From assembly GCA_019634245.1 (NCBI GenBank), contig JAHQVR010000325.1, forward strand, positions 1 to 5,401: 5,401 bases of DNA, given 5' to 3'. A program made the position numbers and the translations under genes. The notes below the pieces were generated by a model, which saw only the letters and a list, made by a program, of their open reading frames with translations, had not been told where the DNA came from and searched no databases. Each line of letters opens with the position of its first letter. The stretch's first letter is position 1. This DNA is from Gammaproteobacteria bacterium (lineage in GTDB: Bacteria; Pseudomonadota; Gammaproteobacteria; Granulosicoccales; Granulosicoccaceae). Positions 1 to 5,401 of the stretch are shown here, in pieces.

Positions 1-471
1 GATACGCTCGGGGCTGTAGCCGGCATAAAAATCCTTGTTGAACGTTAGGCCGGATTCGCGCTCGAGTATCGGTACGCACACCTCTTCGGTTGCACCGGGG
101 AACACGGTGGACTCATAGATCACTACAGTGCCGGGTTGAATGATTTTTCCCAACGTTTCGCTGGCTTTTATCAGGGGTGTTAAGTCGGGCTGTTTGTGTT
201 GATTGATCGGTGTTGGCACCGTAACGATAAATACCTTGCAATCGGCAAGGTCTGCAGCGGTGCTTGTAAAGGAAAGCTGTTGCGCCCCGGCCAGTTCTTC
301 TTTTGAGACTTCCAAGGTTCTGTCAAAACCCGTTTGTAGCTCAGAGATACGGTCTTTGCTGATGTCAAACCCAACCGTTGGAGACTGCTTGGCAAACTCG
401 ACCGCTAAGGGCAGGCCCACGTAACCTAGCCCTATGATCGCTAGCTTGTCGGTGGCAGTGATTTCAAACAT
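1..471 (-). CDS. tviB: TviB/WbpO-type nucleotide-sugar 6-dehydrogenase, N-terminal part (3' end outside window)
   Basis: This encodes the first 157 residues of a UDP-N-acetylhexosamine 6-dehydrogenase; the gene continues past the left edge. Members oxidise C6 of UDP-GlcNAc or UDP-GalNAc with two NAD+ to give the uronate, a precursor for acidic polysaccharides, in the cytoplasm. Seen: a Rossmann NAD-binding loop GLGYVG at residues 14-19 after a beta strand (LAII); an acidic residue D36 (GFD) that would bind the adenosine ribose; VPTP at 85-88; the strongly TviB-like stretch YESTVFPGATEEVCVP at 119-134; and GYSPERI at 151-157 at the window edge. The YESTVxPGATEEV form favours TviB/WbpO over WecC or Ugd. 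The catalytic Cys/Lys and the C-terminal UDP-binding domain lie outside, so integrity cannot be judged. The ATG at 471 has a GAGGA Shine-Dalgarno (477-481) five bases upstream. Exact sugar specificity is inferred, not shown. Confidence 0.9.
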   Translation of the reverse strand, partial: MFEITATDKLAIIGLGYVGLPLAVEFAKQSPTVGFDISKDRISELQTGFDRTLEVSKEELAGAQQLSFTSTAADLADCKVFIVTVPTPINQHKQPDLTPLIKASETLGKIIQPGTVVIYESTVFPGATEEVCVPILERESGLTFNKDFYAGYSPERI

Positions 472-476
472 GAAGA

Positions 477-481
477 TCCTC
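477..481 (-). promoter_or_regulatory. Ribosome binding site of the dehydrogenase gene
   Basis: On the minus strand this reads GAGGA, five bases before the ATG at 471. It supports that start. Confidence 0.7.
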
Positions 482-526
482 AAATGCGCTTGGCGTGGCC
501 TACGGATTGGCAGTTAGGAAGTCGTT

Positions 527-548
527 CCCGATGATCCGGGCAATTATA
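527..548 (-). promoter_or_regulatory. Candidate promoter -10 (TATAAT) with adjacent dyad, upstream of the dehydrogenase gene
   Basis: On the minus strand there is a perfect TATAAT (548 to 543) about 70 bases before the dehydrogenase ATG. Two bases downstream comes CCCG-GATCAT-CGGG (540 to 527), an inverted repeat with 4-base arms and a 6-base centre. A start site about seven bases after the -10 would fall inside the dyad, a position typical of a repressor operator. No good -35 hexamer is visible at 16-18 bases and there is no TGn extension, so the promoter may need an activator or be spurious. The rest of the 472-657 gap holds nothing else that I can identify. Confidence 0.35.
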
Positions 549-657
549 CGGGTATTCAGATGCTGATTGATTGTGAAATTGGCTCGGTTCGCAAACTGGT
601 TATCAGTGTGATTGAGAACTGCACCCACTCCAATTTTGTGTATCGACGCTGGGATAT

Positions 658-1167
658 TCAATCGGCCGAAAAATTGAATCGCCCGTGGTAAAGAGGCGTA
701 TTCTCTGGCGTTGTTTTCGCTGAATGGTAAGCTGCTCTAGCAGCGTCTGCAGTATTTTTATGTTGTTTTACAAGATCGGCGTCCAGTTTCCAAAGTGCCA
801 CGGTGACGGCTGTAATGGCGAGGACAACCGCCGCTGCGATTTTTAATTTCAATCGGATATCTGAAGGTACTCTGTCTCGTTCACGCTCTTTAAACAGAGG
901 TGTGTCACACTCGACATGTGCGGAGAATATGGGTAATGCACCATATTCCCTGTAGTGGCGTTTAAGATCTGTGTAGGCTGAATTTACTTCAATAAATCGG
1001 TCTTGTGCGTCCAACTTGGATTGACCAGCGTGCCGATCTGGATGACACTGCTGGACCAGTGTCCGATACGCGACTTGGACGTCTTGCCAGGTGCTACCGG
1101 CAGTAACACCGAGCAGTTCGCATTGTGATCGCAATAAATTGGTCTGTGTGTGTCGCATGCTGGTCAT
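658..1167 (-). CDS. J-domain (DnaJ-like) membrane protein, 169 residues
   Basis: Residues about 13-75 form a J domain: helix I/II (LLGV...WQDVQVAYRTLVQQ), the HPD motif at 42-44 that stimulates DnaK ATPase, and helix III (DRFIEVNSAYTDL, about 56-68). A charged linker (FKERERDR) follows, then one hydrophobic helix at about 108-126 and a roughly 43-residue tail. No zinc finger or C-terminal substrate-binding domain is present, so this is a type III J protein. The J domain should be cytosolic with the tail periplasmic; basic residues before the helix fit this. The ATG at 1167 is the first possible start, as an in-frame stop lies eight codons upstream. No Shine-Dalgarno is visible; M4 at 1158 is an alternative. 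It is convergent with nothing and divergent from the transferase gene. It lies 186 bases upstream of the dehydrogenase on the same strand. The role is unknown; presumably it recruits DnaK to a membrane client, possibly EPS machinery. It is a paralogue of the protein at 2781-3299. Confidence 0.82.
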   Translation of the reverse strand: MTSMRHTQTNLLRSQCELLGVTAGSTWQDVQVAYRTLVQQCHPDRHAGQSKLDAQDRFIEVNSAYTDLKRHYREYGALPIFSAHVECDTPLFKERERDRVPSDIRLKLKIAAAVVLAITAVTVALWKLDADLVKQHKNTADAARAAYHSAKTTPENTPLYHGRFNFSAD

Positions 1168-1196
1168 GTCGATTGCTGCACAGGTCCGTTATCGAC
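1168..1196 (-). other. Potential stem-loop abutting the J-protein start codon
   Basis: On the minus strand GTCGAT (1196 to 1191) and ATCGAC (1173 to 1168) are perfectly complementary 6-base arms around a 17-base loop, and the second arm directly touches the ATG. The region lacks a recognisable Shine-Dalgarno. If folded in the mRNA, the stem would occupy the ribosome docking zone. Six-base arms with a loop this long do occur by chance, so function is speculative. Confidence 0.3.
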
Positions 1197-1287
1197 CAGA
1201 TTTGCTAAGCGTTGAATTTTGTTACAGTTTTCGCGTAATACACCGATAAAAGATGAGCGCCAGCCGGAGTTGGGTTAGCCTTTCACA

Positions 1288-2700
1288 GTGAGCAGTTTCA
1301 AATTTTTCAAAATGCACCTTCGAGTGCCGTTTTTACTCCTGGCATTAATTGAGTTTTGTATCTGTGTGGCTGCGGTTTATGTGGCGGTGTACGTCAGATT
1401 CGATGGAAAGCAGCCCAGTGAAGTGAGCAGCATCACCTCGCCAATAGGTACCTCGATTTTATTTGGTCTGGTCATGCCTCTGACCATGATGGCTATGGGG
1501 CTGTATCAAAGTCGCTTTCGCGGAGGGATTCTGGGTGTATTCCTGCGATCGATTATAGGCTTCGCCGCGGGCGCGGTTATATTGGTCCTGATTTACTACA
1601 TGTTCCCCAGTTTGTATCTTGGGCGAGGCCCGGTTGCACTATCCATTTTGATTGCTTTTTTTATGGTCGGCACGATACGACCTATTTTTTTCTACTATGT
1701 CGACCGGGATATCCTCAAGCTCCGAGTATTAGTCTTAGGAGCAGGTGATCAAGCCGCTTCTATTACCCAGCGCATGCGTCGTAAAGTGGACCGTCGCGGC
1801 TTTAAGATTGTTAAATATGTCCAATTGGCCTCGGATACCAATCCGTCACTGCCACCCGCAGATGTCATTTCGCTAGAAACTGAAGATATCGAGTCGTACT
1901 GTCTCGATAATGAGATCGATGAAATCGTAATCGCGGCTGATGATAAACGCGGAAGTTTACCGTTGGATGAGTTGCTGACACTTAAAACTCGTGGTATCGA
2001 TGTTCTTGATTTGCTCGGGTTTTTTGAACGGGAACAGGGCAAGTTACCGCTGGATTTTCTCAGACCGGATTGGCTGATCTATTCTGACGGGTTTGAAAAA
2101 GGGGCGATCAGAGGCGTGAACAAACGCATTTTTGATGTGCTCGCCAGCTTATTAATTCTGCTGATAACCTGGCCTTTTATGTTGATAGCCATCGTAGCTA
2201 TCAAGATTGAAGACGGTTGGTCGGCTCCGATATTCTACGGGCAGACTCGCGTAGGCTATCGTGGAGAGCCATTCCATGTATTGAAATTTCGCAGCATGTC
2301 GGTGAACGCTGAGAAGGATGGTGTGGCGCAGTGGGCGACTAAGGGTGATTCACGGGTGACCGTGGCGGGCAATATCATGAGAAAAACCCGTATTGACGAG
2401 CTGCCTCAGATTCTCAATGTCTTGCGTGGAGATATGAGTTTTGTAGGTCCGCGGCCCGAACGTCCTCACTTTGTCGATGAATTAAAAAAAGATATCCCTT
2501 ATTACAACGAGCGGCATGCGGTTAAACCTGGCATTACCGGATGGGCCCAGGTGTGTTATCCCTACGGAGCATCGTTGAACGATTCGAAGCAGAAGCAGGA
2601 ATTTGACCTCTTCTACATAAAGAACCATACCGTCTTTTTAGATATCCTGATTTTGCTGCAAACGGCTGAAGTGGTCTTGTTTGGTAAAGGCGCTCGCTAG
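1288..2700 (+). CDS. XrtA/PEP-CTERM-type polyprenyl-phosphate sugar-1-phosphate transferase (TIGR03013-like)
   Basis: This is probably the initiating glycosyltransferase of EPS synthesis, moving a sugar-1-phosphate from a UDP-sugar to undecaprenyl phosphate at the inner membrane. Seen in 470 residues: four N-terminal membrane helices (about 13-34, 53-73, 82-105, 115-135); a Rossmann-like CoA-binding-type domain starting with VLVLGAGDQAA (147-157) and running to about 240; and a fifth hydrophobic, probably re-entrant helix (about 282-304). The bacterial sugar transferase catalytic domain follows: KFRSM at 333-337, RKTRIDELPQ at 365-374 with the Asp-Glu dyad D370/E371, VGPRPERP at 386-393, and KPGITGWAQV at 413-422. 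Length and layout match EpsB/WcaJ-like family members and all key motifs are intact. The start is GTG at 1288; an in-frame TAG at 1276 blocks extension, and the N-terminus (MSSFKFFKMHLRVP) aligns with how I recall family members beginning. ATG 1312 is an alternative. No strong Shine-Dalgarno is seen. The exact sugar transferred is not determinable. Confidence 0.93.
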   Translation: MSSFKFFKMHLRVPFLLLALIEFCICVAAVYVAVYVRFDGKQPSEVSSITSPIGTSILFGLVMPLTMMAMGLYQSRFRGGILGVFLRSIIGFAAGAVILVLIYYMFPSLYLGRGPVALSILIAFFMVGTIRPIFFYYVDRDILKLRVLVLGAGDQAASITQRMRRKVDRRGFKIVKYVQLASDTNPSLPPADVISLETEDIESYCLDNEIDEIVIAADDKRGSLPLDELLTLKTRGIDVLDLLGFFEREQGKLPLDFLRPDWLIYSDGFEKGAIRGVNKRIFDVLASLLILLITWPFMLIAIVAIKIEDGWSAPIFYGQTRVGYRGEPFHVLKFRSMSVNAEKDGVAQWATKGDSRVTVAGNIMRKTRIDELPQILNVLRGDMSFVGPRPERPHFVDELKKDIPYYNERHAVKPGITGWAQVCYPYGASLNDSKQKQEFDLFYIKNHTVFLDILILLQTAEVVLFGKGAR

Positions 2701-2780
2701 TAAAACTGGGTTGTAGAGGGCGAGGCGAGCGAACTGTTGCCGTTCGGCCGTAGGCTCTTCCCGTTGGTTCCCTATTGGAG
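2701..2780. other. Convergent gap between transferase and J-protein genes, no clear terminator
   Basis: The gap holds a weak inverted repeat CGAAC-N7-GTTCG (2730-2746) without a following T-tract on either strand. Transcripts from the two convergent genes have no obvious intrinsic stop here, so read-through antisense RNA is possible. Confidence 0.4.
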
Positions 2781-3299
2781 TTATTTCTGCTGCTCTTGTT
2801 TGGCTCGCTCAATCACCCGTTGTTTCTGCGAATAGTCGGTATAGATGAACAAGGCGAACGTGCTCATCACCAGCAGCCCGAGCAATAATGCGGTTCTCCA
2901 ATGTTGTTGTATCCAGTTCAATTGGGCTCTTCTAACACTGCGTTTGGTGCCGTTCAGCAAGCTACCGCTGTTAATGTCTCCAATAGGTGCATTCGGTGGA
3001 GTGTGGTAGCGGGGTGTTGATTGAGAAGCTGAAGCGGTGTTTTTGTGCGCGCTGTCAACATTACTCGCAGCTTCAAATGGCATACGATGGTTGATTTTGT
3101 AGAACTGGCGCAAATTTCTGTAGGCGGTGGTCAGTTCGATGAAGCGCTGCTGCGCATGGACAGCCTCACGGGGTCTCCTGGCGAACCGGTCTGGGTGCCA
3201 AGCTAGGACCTGCTGGCGATAGTGCGTTTGCGCCGTAGACCAATCTGCCCCCTGATCGAGTTCGAGCACGGAATAGTCGTGCTGGAAGCTGTTTTTCAC
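2781..3299 (-). CDS. Second J-domain (DnaJ-like) membrane protein, 172 residues
   Basis: Numbered from the GTG at 3299, residues about 8-70 form a J domain: helix II (WSTAQTHYRQQVLAW, 20-34), HPD at 35-37, and helix III (QRFIELTTAYRNLRQFY, 51-67). A roughly 55-residue Ser/Thr/Asn/Pro-rich linker follows, then a basic segment (KRSVRR), a single membrane helix at about 136-153, and a short Lys/Arg/Glu/Gln-rich tail. No zinc finger or client-binding domain is present. It has the same architecture as the protein at 658-1167, sharing W, Q..YR, HPDR, AQxRFIE and AYxxL, so the two are paralogues. Start choice: a TTG at 3311 opens the frame, but its last two bases overlap GGAG (3309 to 3306). That GGAG sits six bases before GTG 3299, so the GTG is the likely start. 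The gene is antisense between the transferase and export genes. Function is unknown; a DnaK co-chaperone for membrane or EPS clients is inferred. Confidence 0.82.
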   Translation of the reverse strand: MKNSFQHDYSVLELDQGADWSTAQTHYRQQVLAWHPDRFARRPREAVHAQQRFIELTTAYRNLRQFYKINHRMPFEAASNVDSAHKNTASASQSTPRYHTPPNAPIGDINSGSLLNGTKRSVRRAQLNWIQQHWRTALLLGLLVMSTFALFIYTDYSQKQRVIERAKQEQQK

Positions 3300-3305
3300 C
3301 AAGTT

Positions 3306-3309
3306 CTCC
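3306..3309 (-). promoter_or_regulatory. Ribosome binding site setting the GTG start at 3299
   Basis: On the minus strand this reads GGAG, with a six-base spacer (AACTTG) before GTG 3299. Because it overlaps the TTG at 3311, it argues against that upstream start. Confidence 0.6.
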
Positions 3310-3334
3310 AAAAAACCTTGAAAGATTTTACAGT

Positions 3335-3452
3335 GGTTTATAACCGTAATCTGTGAGATTTAGTTACTCTTAGATGGATGAGTAACCGCGGATCTGTTAT
3401 ACGCATGTAATGCGTCACATAATGAGAACGCGCTAAAATCGTTTTGCGATTT
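3335..3452. repeat. Run of five short inverted repeats in the divergent intergenic region
   Basis: Read on the plus strand: GGTT-TAT-AACC (3335-3345); AATCT-GTG-AGATT (3348-3360); GTTACTC-N10-GAGTAAC (3363-3386); ACGCAT-GTA-ATGCGT (3401-3415); AAATCG-TTTTG-CGATTT (3436-3452). All arms are perfect and the elements do not overlap. The arm sequences differ, so these are not copies of one repeat. They lie between the J-protein gene (minus) and the export gene (plus), about 145-260 bases before the latter. None is followed by a T-tract, so they do not look like terminators. They could be regulator binding sites or structured leader RNA. The remainder of 3300-3595 holds a TATAAA at 3475-3480 without a convincing -35, and nothing else that I can identify. 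Confidence 0.5.
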
Positions 3453-3585
3453 ATTCTTGTGCGGTAGCTCACCCTATAAACCTTAATCCATTGCTGCCAA
3501 CTGCGCGGAAATTGGCAATAGCCGATAATAGTGCTGAGAGAATGTTTAATGGCACTACCAGTTTGGTTAGTGCCTACGTGATATT

Positions 3586-3590
3586 GAGGA
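3586..3590 (+). promoter_or_regulatory. Ribosome binding site setting the GTG start at 3596
   Basis: GAGGA lies five bases (AATTT) before GTG 3596. This favours the GTG over the in-frame TTG at 3491 and ATG at 3542, neither of which has comparable spacing. Confidence 0.75.
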
Positions 3591-3595
3591 AATTT

Positions 3596-4234
3596 GTGAA
3601 CAAAATCAAGAGACTGTGCGTGCTGTGTATAGCCGCTGCTGTGCTGGTTCTCGTCCAGGGTTGCGTGGGCAGCGGTGGTGTACTGCCGGCCGATGAGAAA
3701 CCCCCGGAGGTAGGCCCCAGTGCCGCGCCGCAGTATAGATTGGGATCAGGGGACGTCGTGCGTGTCAGCGTTTGGAAGAACCCCGATTTGTCCGTCAGAG
3801 TTCCCGTCCGGCCTGACGGCTTTATCTCCGTACCTTTGGTAGGGGATGTACTTGCCGGTGGCCGCACTCCGGCTGAAATATCGTTGGATACTGAAAAGAA
3901 GCTTGAGCGTTTTATTCGCACCCCGAAGGTGTCGATTATCGTTGAAGAGCTGACGAGCGCGGAGTTTCAAAACCGGGTGCGGGTAGTGGGTGGCGTGGCA
4001 GAACCTAAATCGATTTCACATCGTGATGGTATGACGGTGATCGACCTGGTTCTCGAGGCTGGAGGTGTGACAGAGTTTGCTAATGCTGAGGCGGCAAGAC
4101 TGTATCGTACCGTCGATGGTCAGCCCAAGCAGTACCGCATTTATTTGCAGAGCATCCTTCGGGATGGCGTACTGGATACCAATTACACGCTAATGCCAGG
4201 TGATGTGGTGTCAATTCCAGAGCGGCGATTCTAA
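3596..4234 (+). CDS. Polysaccharide export outer-membrane lipoprotein (Wza/OPX-like, XrtA-associated TIGR03027-like)
   Basis: This is an outer-membrane polysaccharide export component that carries EPS across the periplasm and outer membrane, working with the chain-length protein encoded next. Seen in 212 residues: a lipoprotein signal peptide (basic N-terminus MNKIKR, hydrophobic core 7-20, lipobox VQGC with the lipidated Cys at 23), and a short linker. A Poly_export domain follows (about 45-117), starting YRLGSGDVVRVSVWKNPDL (47-65) with RPDGFISVPLVGDV at 72-85. A SLBB domain follows (about 126-208), with VVGGVAEP (130-137), LVLEAGGVTEFA and a closing LMPGDVVSIPERRF. It is shorter than Wza and lacks Wza's C-terminal barrel helix, as is normal for this subfamily. 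The GTG start at 3596 puts the signal peptide at the N-terminus; longer starts (TTG 3491, ATG 3542) would bury it. It is followed after 69 bases by the chain-length gene, probably in one operon. Confidence 0.94.
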   Translation: MNKIKRLCVLCIAAAVLVLVQGCVGSGGVLPADEKPPEVGPSAAPQYRLGSGDVVRVSVWKNPDLSVRVPVRPDGFISVPLVGDVLAGGRTPAEISLDTEKKLERFIRTPKVSIIVEELTSAEFQNRVRVVGGVAEPKSISHRDGMTVIDLVLEAGGVTEFANAEAARLYRTVDGQPKQYRIYLQSILRDGVLDTNYTLMPGDVVSIPERRF

Positions 4235-4248
4235 AGAATAATAATAAA

Positions 4249-4307
4249 AAGGAGCGCGTCGTTTGAAACCCTACACGAATGAATCGAATGAGAGACCACT
4301 CTCATGA
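4249..4307 (+). other. Possible 14-codon leader ORF coupled to the chain-length gene
   Basis: AAGGAG (4249-4254), the strongest Shine-Dalgarno in this gap, stands eight bases before TTG 4263, which opens a 14-codon frame (reading MKPYTNESNERPLS if initiated) ending at TGA 4305-4307. That stop overlaps the next gene's ATG (4304) as ATGA, the classic coupling arrangement. The chain-length ATG itself has only a weak upstream GAGAG. The peptide has no recognisable motif. It could be a leader for translational coupling or chance placement. Confidence 0.35.
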
Positions 4308-5401
4308 GCAACATCACACTTGATGAGATGGTGCCCTTGGTGACGCGTGAGGCGTCCGCAAGGCGAAAAACACTACTTACCATATTCGCCGTGGTGGCTT
4401 TGCTGTTCTTGCTGCTCGCGGCCTTTTGGCAAAAACAGTACGAATCCTATGCACACATCTATGTGGATGATAAATCCGTAGTTGCGCCGATACTCGATCA
4501 AGCCCCTACCCAAGAACGTAATCAGGCCAACATCGCCAAGCAAGAGCTGTTCAGTGCAGAAATTCTGGACAAAATCATGCTCGAGGTGCCTTTTATCGAT
4601 GAGAATACCGGCGATGTAGAGCGCGAGCGCATTCGCAACGAAATTATTGAATCCACTAATGTTCAGAACATGAACAACCAGTTGATTCGGATTGAATTTC
4701 AGGATCCTGACCCCAGCGTGGCTTACCGCACCGTGGAGCTTTACTCAAATTTGTTTTTAGCCAAAACCATGAAAACGTCATCTGATGAGACCAACGAAGC
4801 GTTTGATTTTATTATCGACCAAGTTGAAACTTATCGGAACAAGCTTGAGGATGCCGACAGGCGACTGGAAAGTTTCCGGGCGCAGTATCCGGGGCTAAGT
4901 GAAACCGGTACCGGCAGGCTCAATGATCGTGTGTTGGAATTGGAGCGTGAACTTGAGCAAACGCAATTGTTGTACGCCCAGGCCGATCAGCGCCGACGCT
5001 CTTTGCAGCGCGAATTGTCTTCAGAATCGACTAACTTAGCCAGACAGGCTCAAGCTGATCAACTGCGCAGTCGCATATCGGCCTTACAAGGTGAAATTGA
5101 TTCGTTGCGATTGAGCTACACCGATGACTACCCCGACATTATCCGACTAAAACAACAGATCGGTGATTTAGAAAACCAGGCGGCTAATCCCACGCAGTCC
5201 AGCGGTGGTTTTGGGGCCACCCTCAATAGTCCGGTTTATCAGCAACTGCGCAGTGATCTCGCTGCAGCGTCAGCCGAGGCGGATTCTTTGAGGTCAAAAA
5301 TTAATCAACTCTCCATCCTCAAAGAGAAAGAGGTAGAGCGCTCCACCGACTCTGGCCGCGTCGAGCGCGAATACGCTGAACTAACTCGCGATTACACGAT
5401 C
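4304..5401 (+). CDS. Wzz/GumC-like polysaccharide chain-length determinant (XrtA-associated TIGR03007-like), 3' end outside window
   Basis: The frame stays open for 366 codons to the window edge with no stop. The product is an inner-membrane polysaccharide co-polymerase that sets chain length and links polymerisation to the export lipoprotein. Seen: a short cytoplasmic N-terminus with basic residues (REASARRK, 15-22), a first membrane helix at about 24-42, and then the periplasmic Wzz-type region (YESYAHIYVDDKSV, 46-59). A long coiled-coil-rich segment runs from about 165 to 350 and includes FRAQYPG near 190 and the family-typical YTDDYPD at 272-278. The second membrane helix expected near residue 430-500 is outside the window; family members are about 500 residues. 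No kinase domain is seen in the visible part. The ATG at 4304 is the first in-frame start, since a TGA lies five codons upstream (4289). The Shine-Dalgarno is weak, so translation may depend on the upstream frame ending at 4307. Confidence 0.92.
   Translation, partial: MSNITLDEMVPLVTREASARRKTLLTIFAVVALLFLLLAAFWQKQYESYAHIYVDDKSVVAPILDQAPTQERNQANIAKQELFSAEILDKIMLEVPFIDENTGDVERERIRNEIIESTNVQNMNNQLIRIEFQDPDPSVAYRTVELYSNLFLAKTMKTSSDETNEAFDFIIDQVETYRNKLEDADRRLESFRAQYPGLSETGTGRLNDRVLELERELEQTQLLYAQADQRRRSLQRELSSESTNLARQAQADQLRSRISALQGEIDSLRLSYTDDYPDIIRLKQQIGDLENQAANPTQSSGGFGATLNSPVYQQLRSDLAAASAEADSLRSKINQLSILKEKEVERSTDSGRVEREYAELTRDYTI

Noticed and set aside
560..691. Plus-strand 43-codon ORF starting at ATG 560
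   Set aside because: It has no convincing Shine-Dalgarno and no recognisable motif, and its 3' end overlaps the J-protein gene on the opposite strand. It is probably chance.
1212..1241. Possible plus-strand promoter TTGAAT-N18-TAATAC before the transferase gene
   Set aside because: The -10 matches consensus at only three of six positions and the spacer is long. It is too weak to annotate.
1749..2042. Minus-strand 97-codon ORF inside the transferase gene
   Set aside because: It is a Ser/Arg-rich shadow of a well-supported coding frame and has no family features. The same holds for the frames at 2534-2812, 3574-3921, 3746-3970 and 180-424.
2730..2746. Hairpin CGAAC-N7-GTTCG as a bidirectional terminator
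   Set aside because: The arms are only five bases long and there is no U-tract on either strand.
3475..3480. TATAAA as the -10 of the export operon
   Set aside because: No acceptable -35 lies 16-18 bases upstream and there is no TGn extension. It is mentioned only as a possibility.
3491..3595. N-terminal extension of the export lipoprotein from TTG 3491 or ATG 3542
   Set aside because: Either start would put 18-35 extra residues before a normal lipoprotein signal peptide. GTG 3596 has a well-spaced GAGGA, while the others do not.

Overview
The window is part of an exopolysaccharide (EPS) biosynthesis and export locus. It most likely comes from a Gram-negative gammaproteobacterium, perhaps a marine or environmental one. 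The evidence is an outer-membrane export lipoprotein with a clear lipobox, Wzx/Wzy-type partners resembling the set TIGRFAM labels XrtA/PEP-CTERM (exosortase)-associated, moderate GC content, and GTG/TTG starts with Shine-Dalgarno sequences. The species cannot be named from the sequence.

Layout, left to right. (1) On the minus strand, cut by the left edge, is the N-terminal third or so of a TviB/WbpO-type nucleotide-sugar 6-dehydrogenase. It is preceded by a 186-base leader with a perfect TATAAT and a dyad. (2) On the minus strand is a 169-residue J-domain (DnaJ-like) protein with one C-terminal-side membrane helix. (3) On the plus strand is a 470-residue polyprenyl-phosphate sugar-1-phosphate transferase (TIGR03013-like). 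(4) On the minus strand is a second, paralogous J-domain/membrane protein of 172 residues, convergent with gene 3. (5) A roughly 300-base divergent intergenic region holds an unusual run of short inverted repeats. (6) On the plus strand is a 212-residue polysaccharide export lipoprotein (Wza/OPX-like). (7) A possible 14-codon leader ORF overlaps the start of the next gene. (8) On the plus strand is a Wzz/GumC-like chain-length determinant, cut by the right edge after 366 codons.

Together, the dehydrogenase would supply an acidic nucleotide sugar and the transferase would load the first sugar on undecaprenyl phosphate at the inner membrane. The chain-length protein and the export lipoprotein would control polymer length and passage through the periplasm and outer membrane. 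The tyrosine kinase, exosortase, flippase, polymerase and further glycosyltransferases expected for such a locus are not in the window.

The most unusual content is the pair of membrane-anchored J-domain proteins with the same architecture. They lie on the opposite strand on either side of the priming transferase and have no obvious known role in EPS production.
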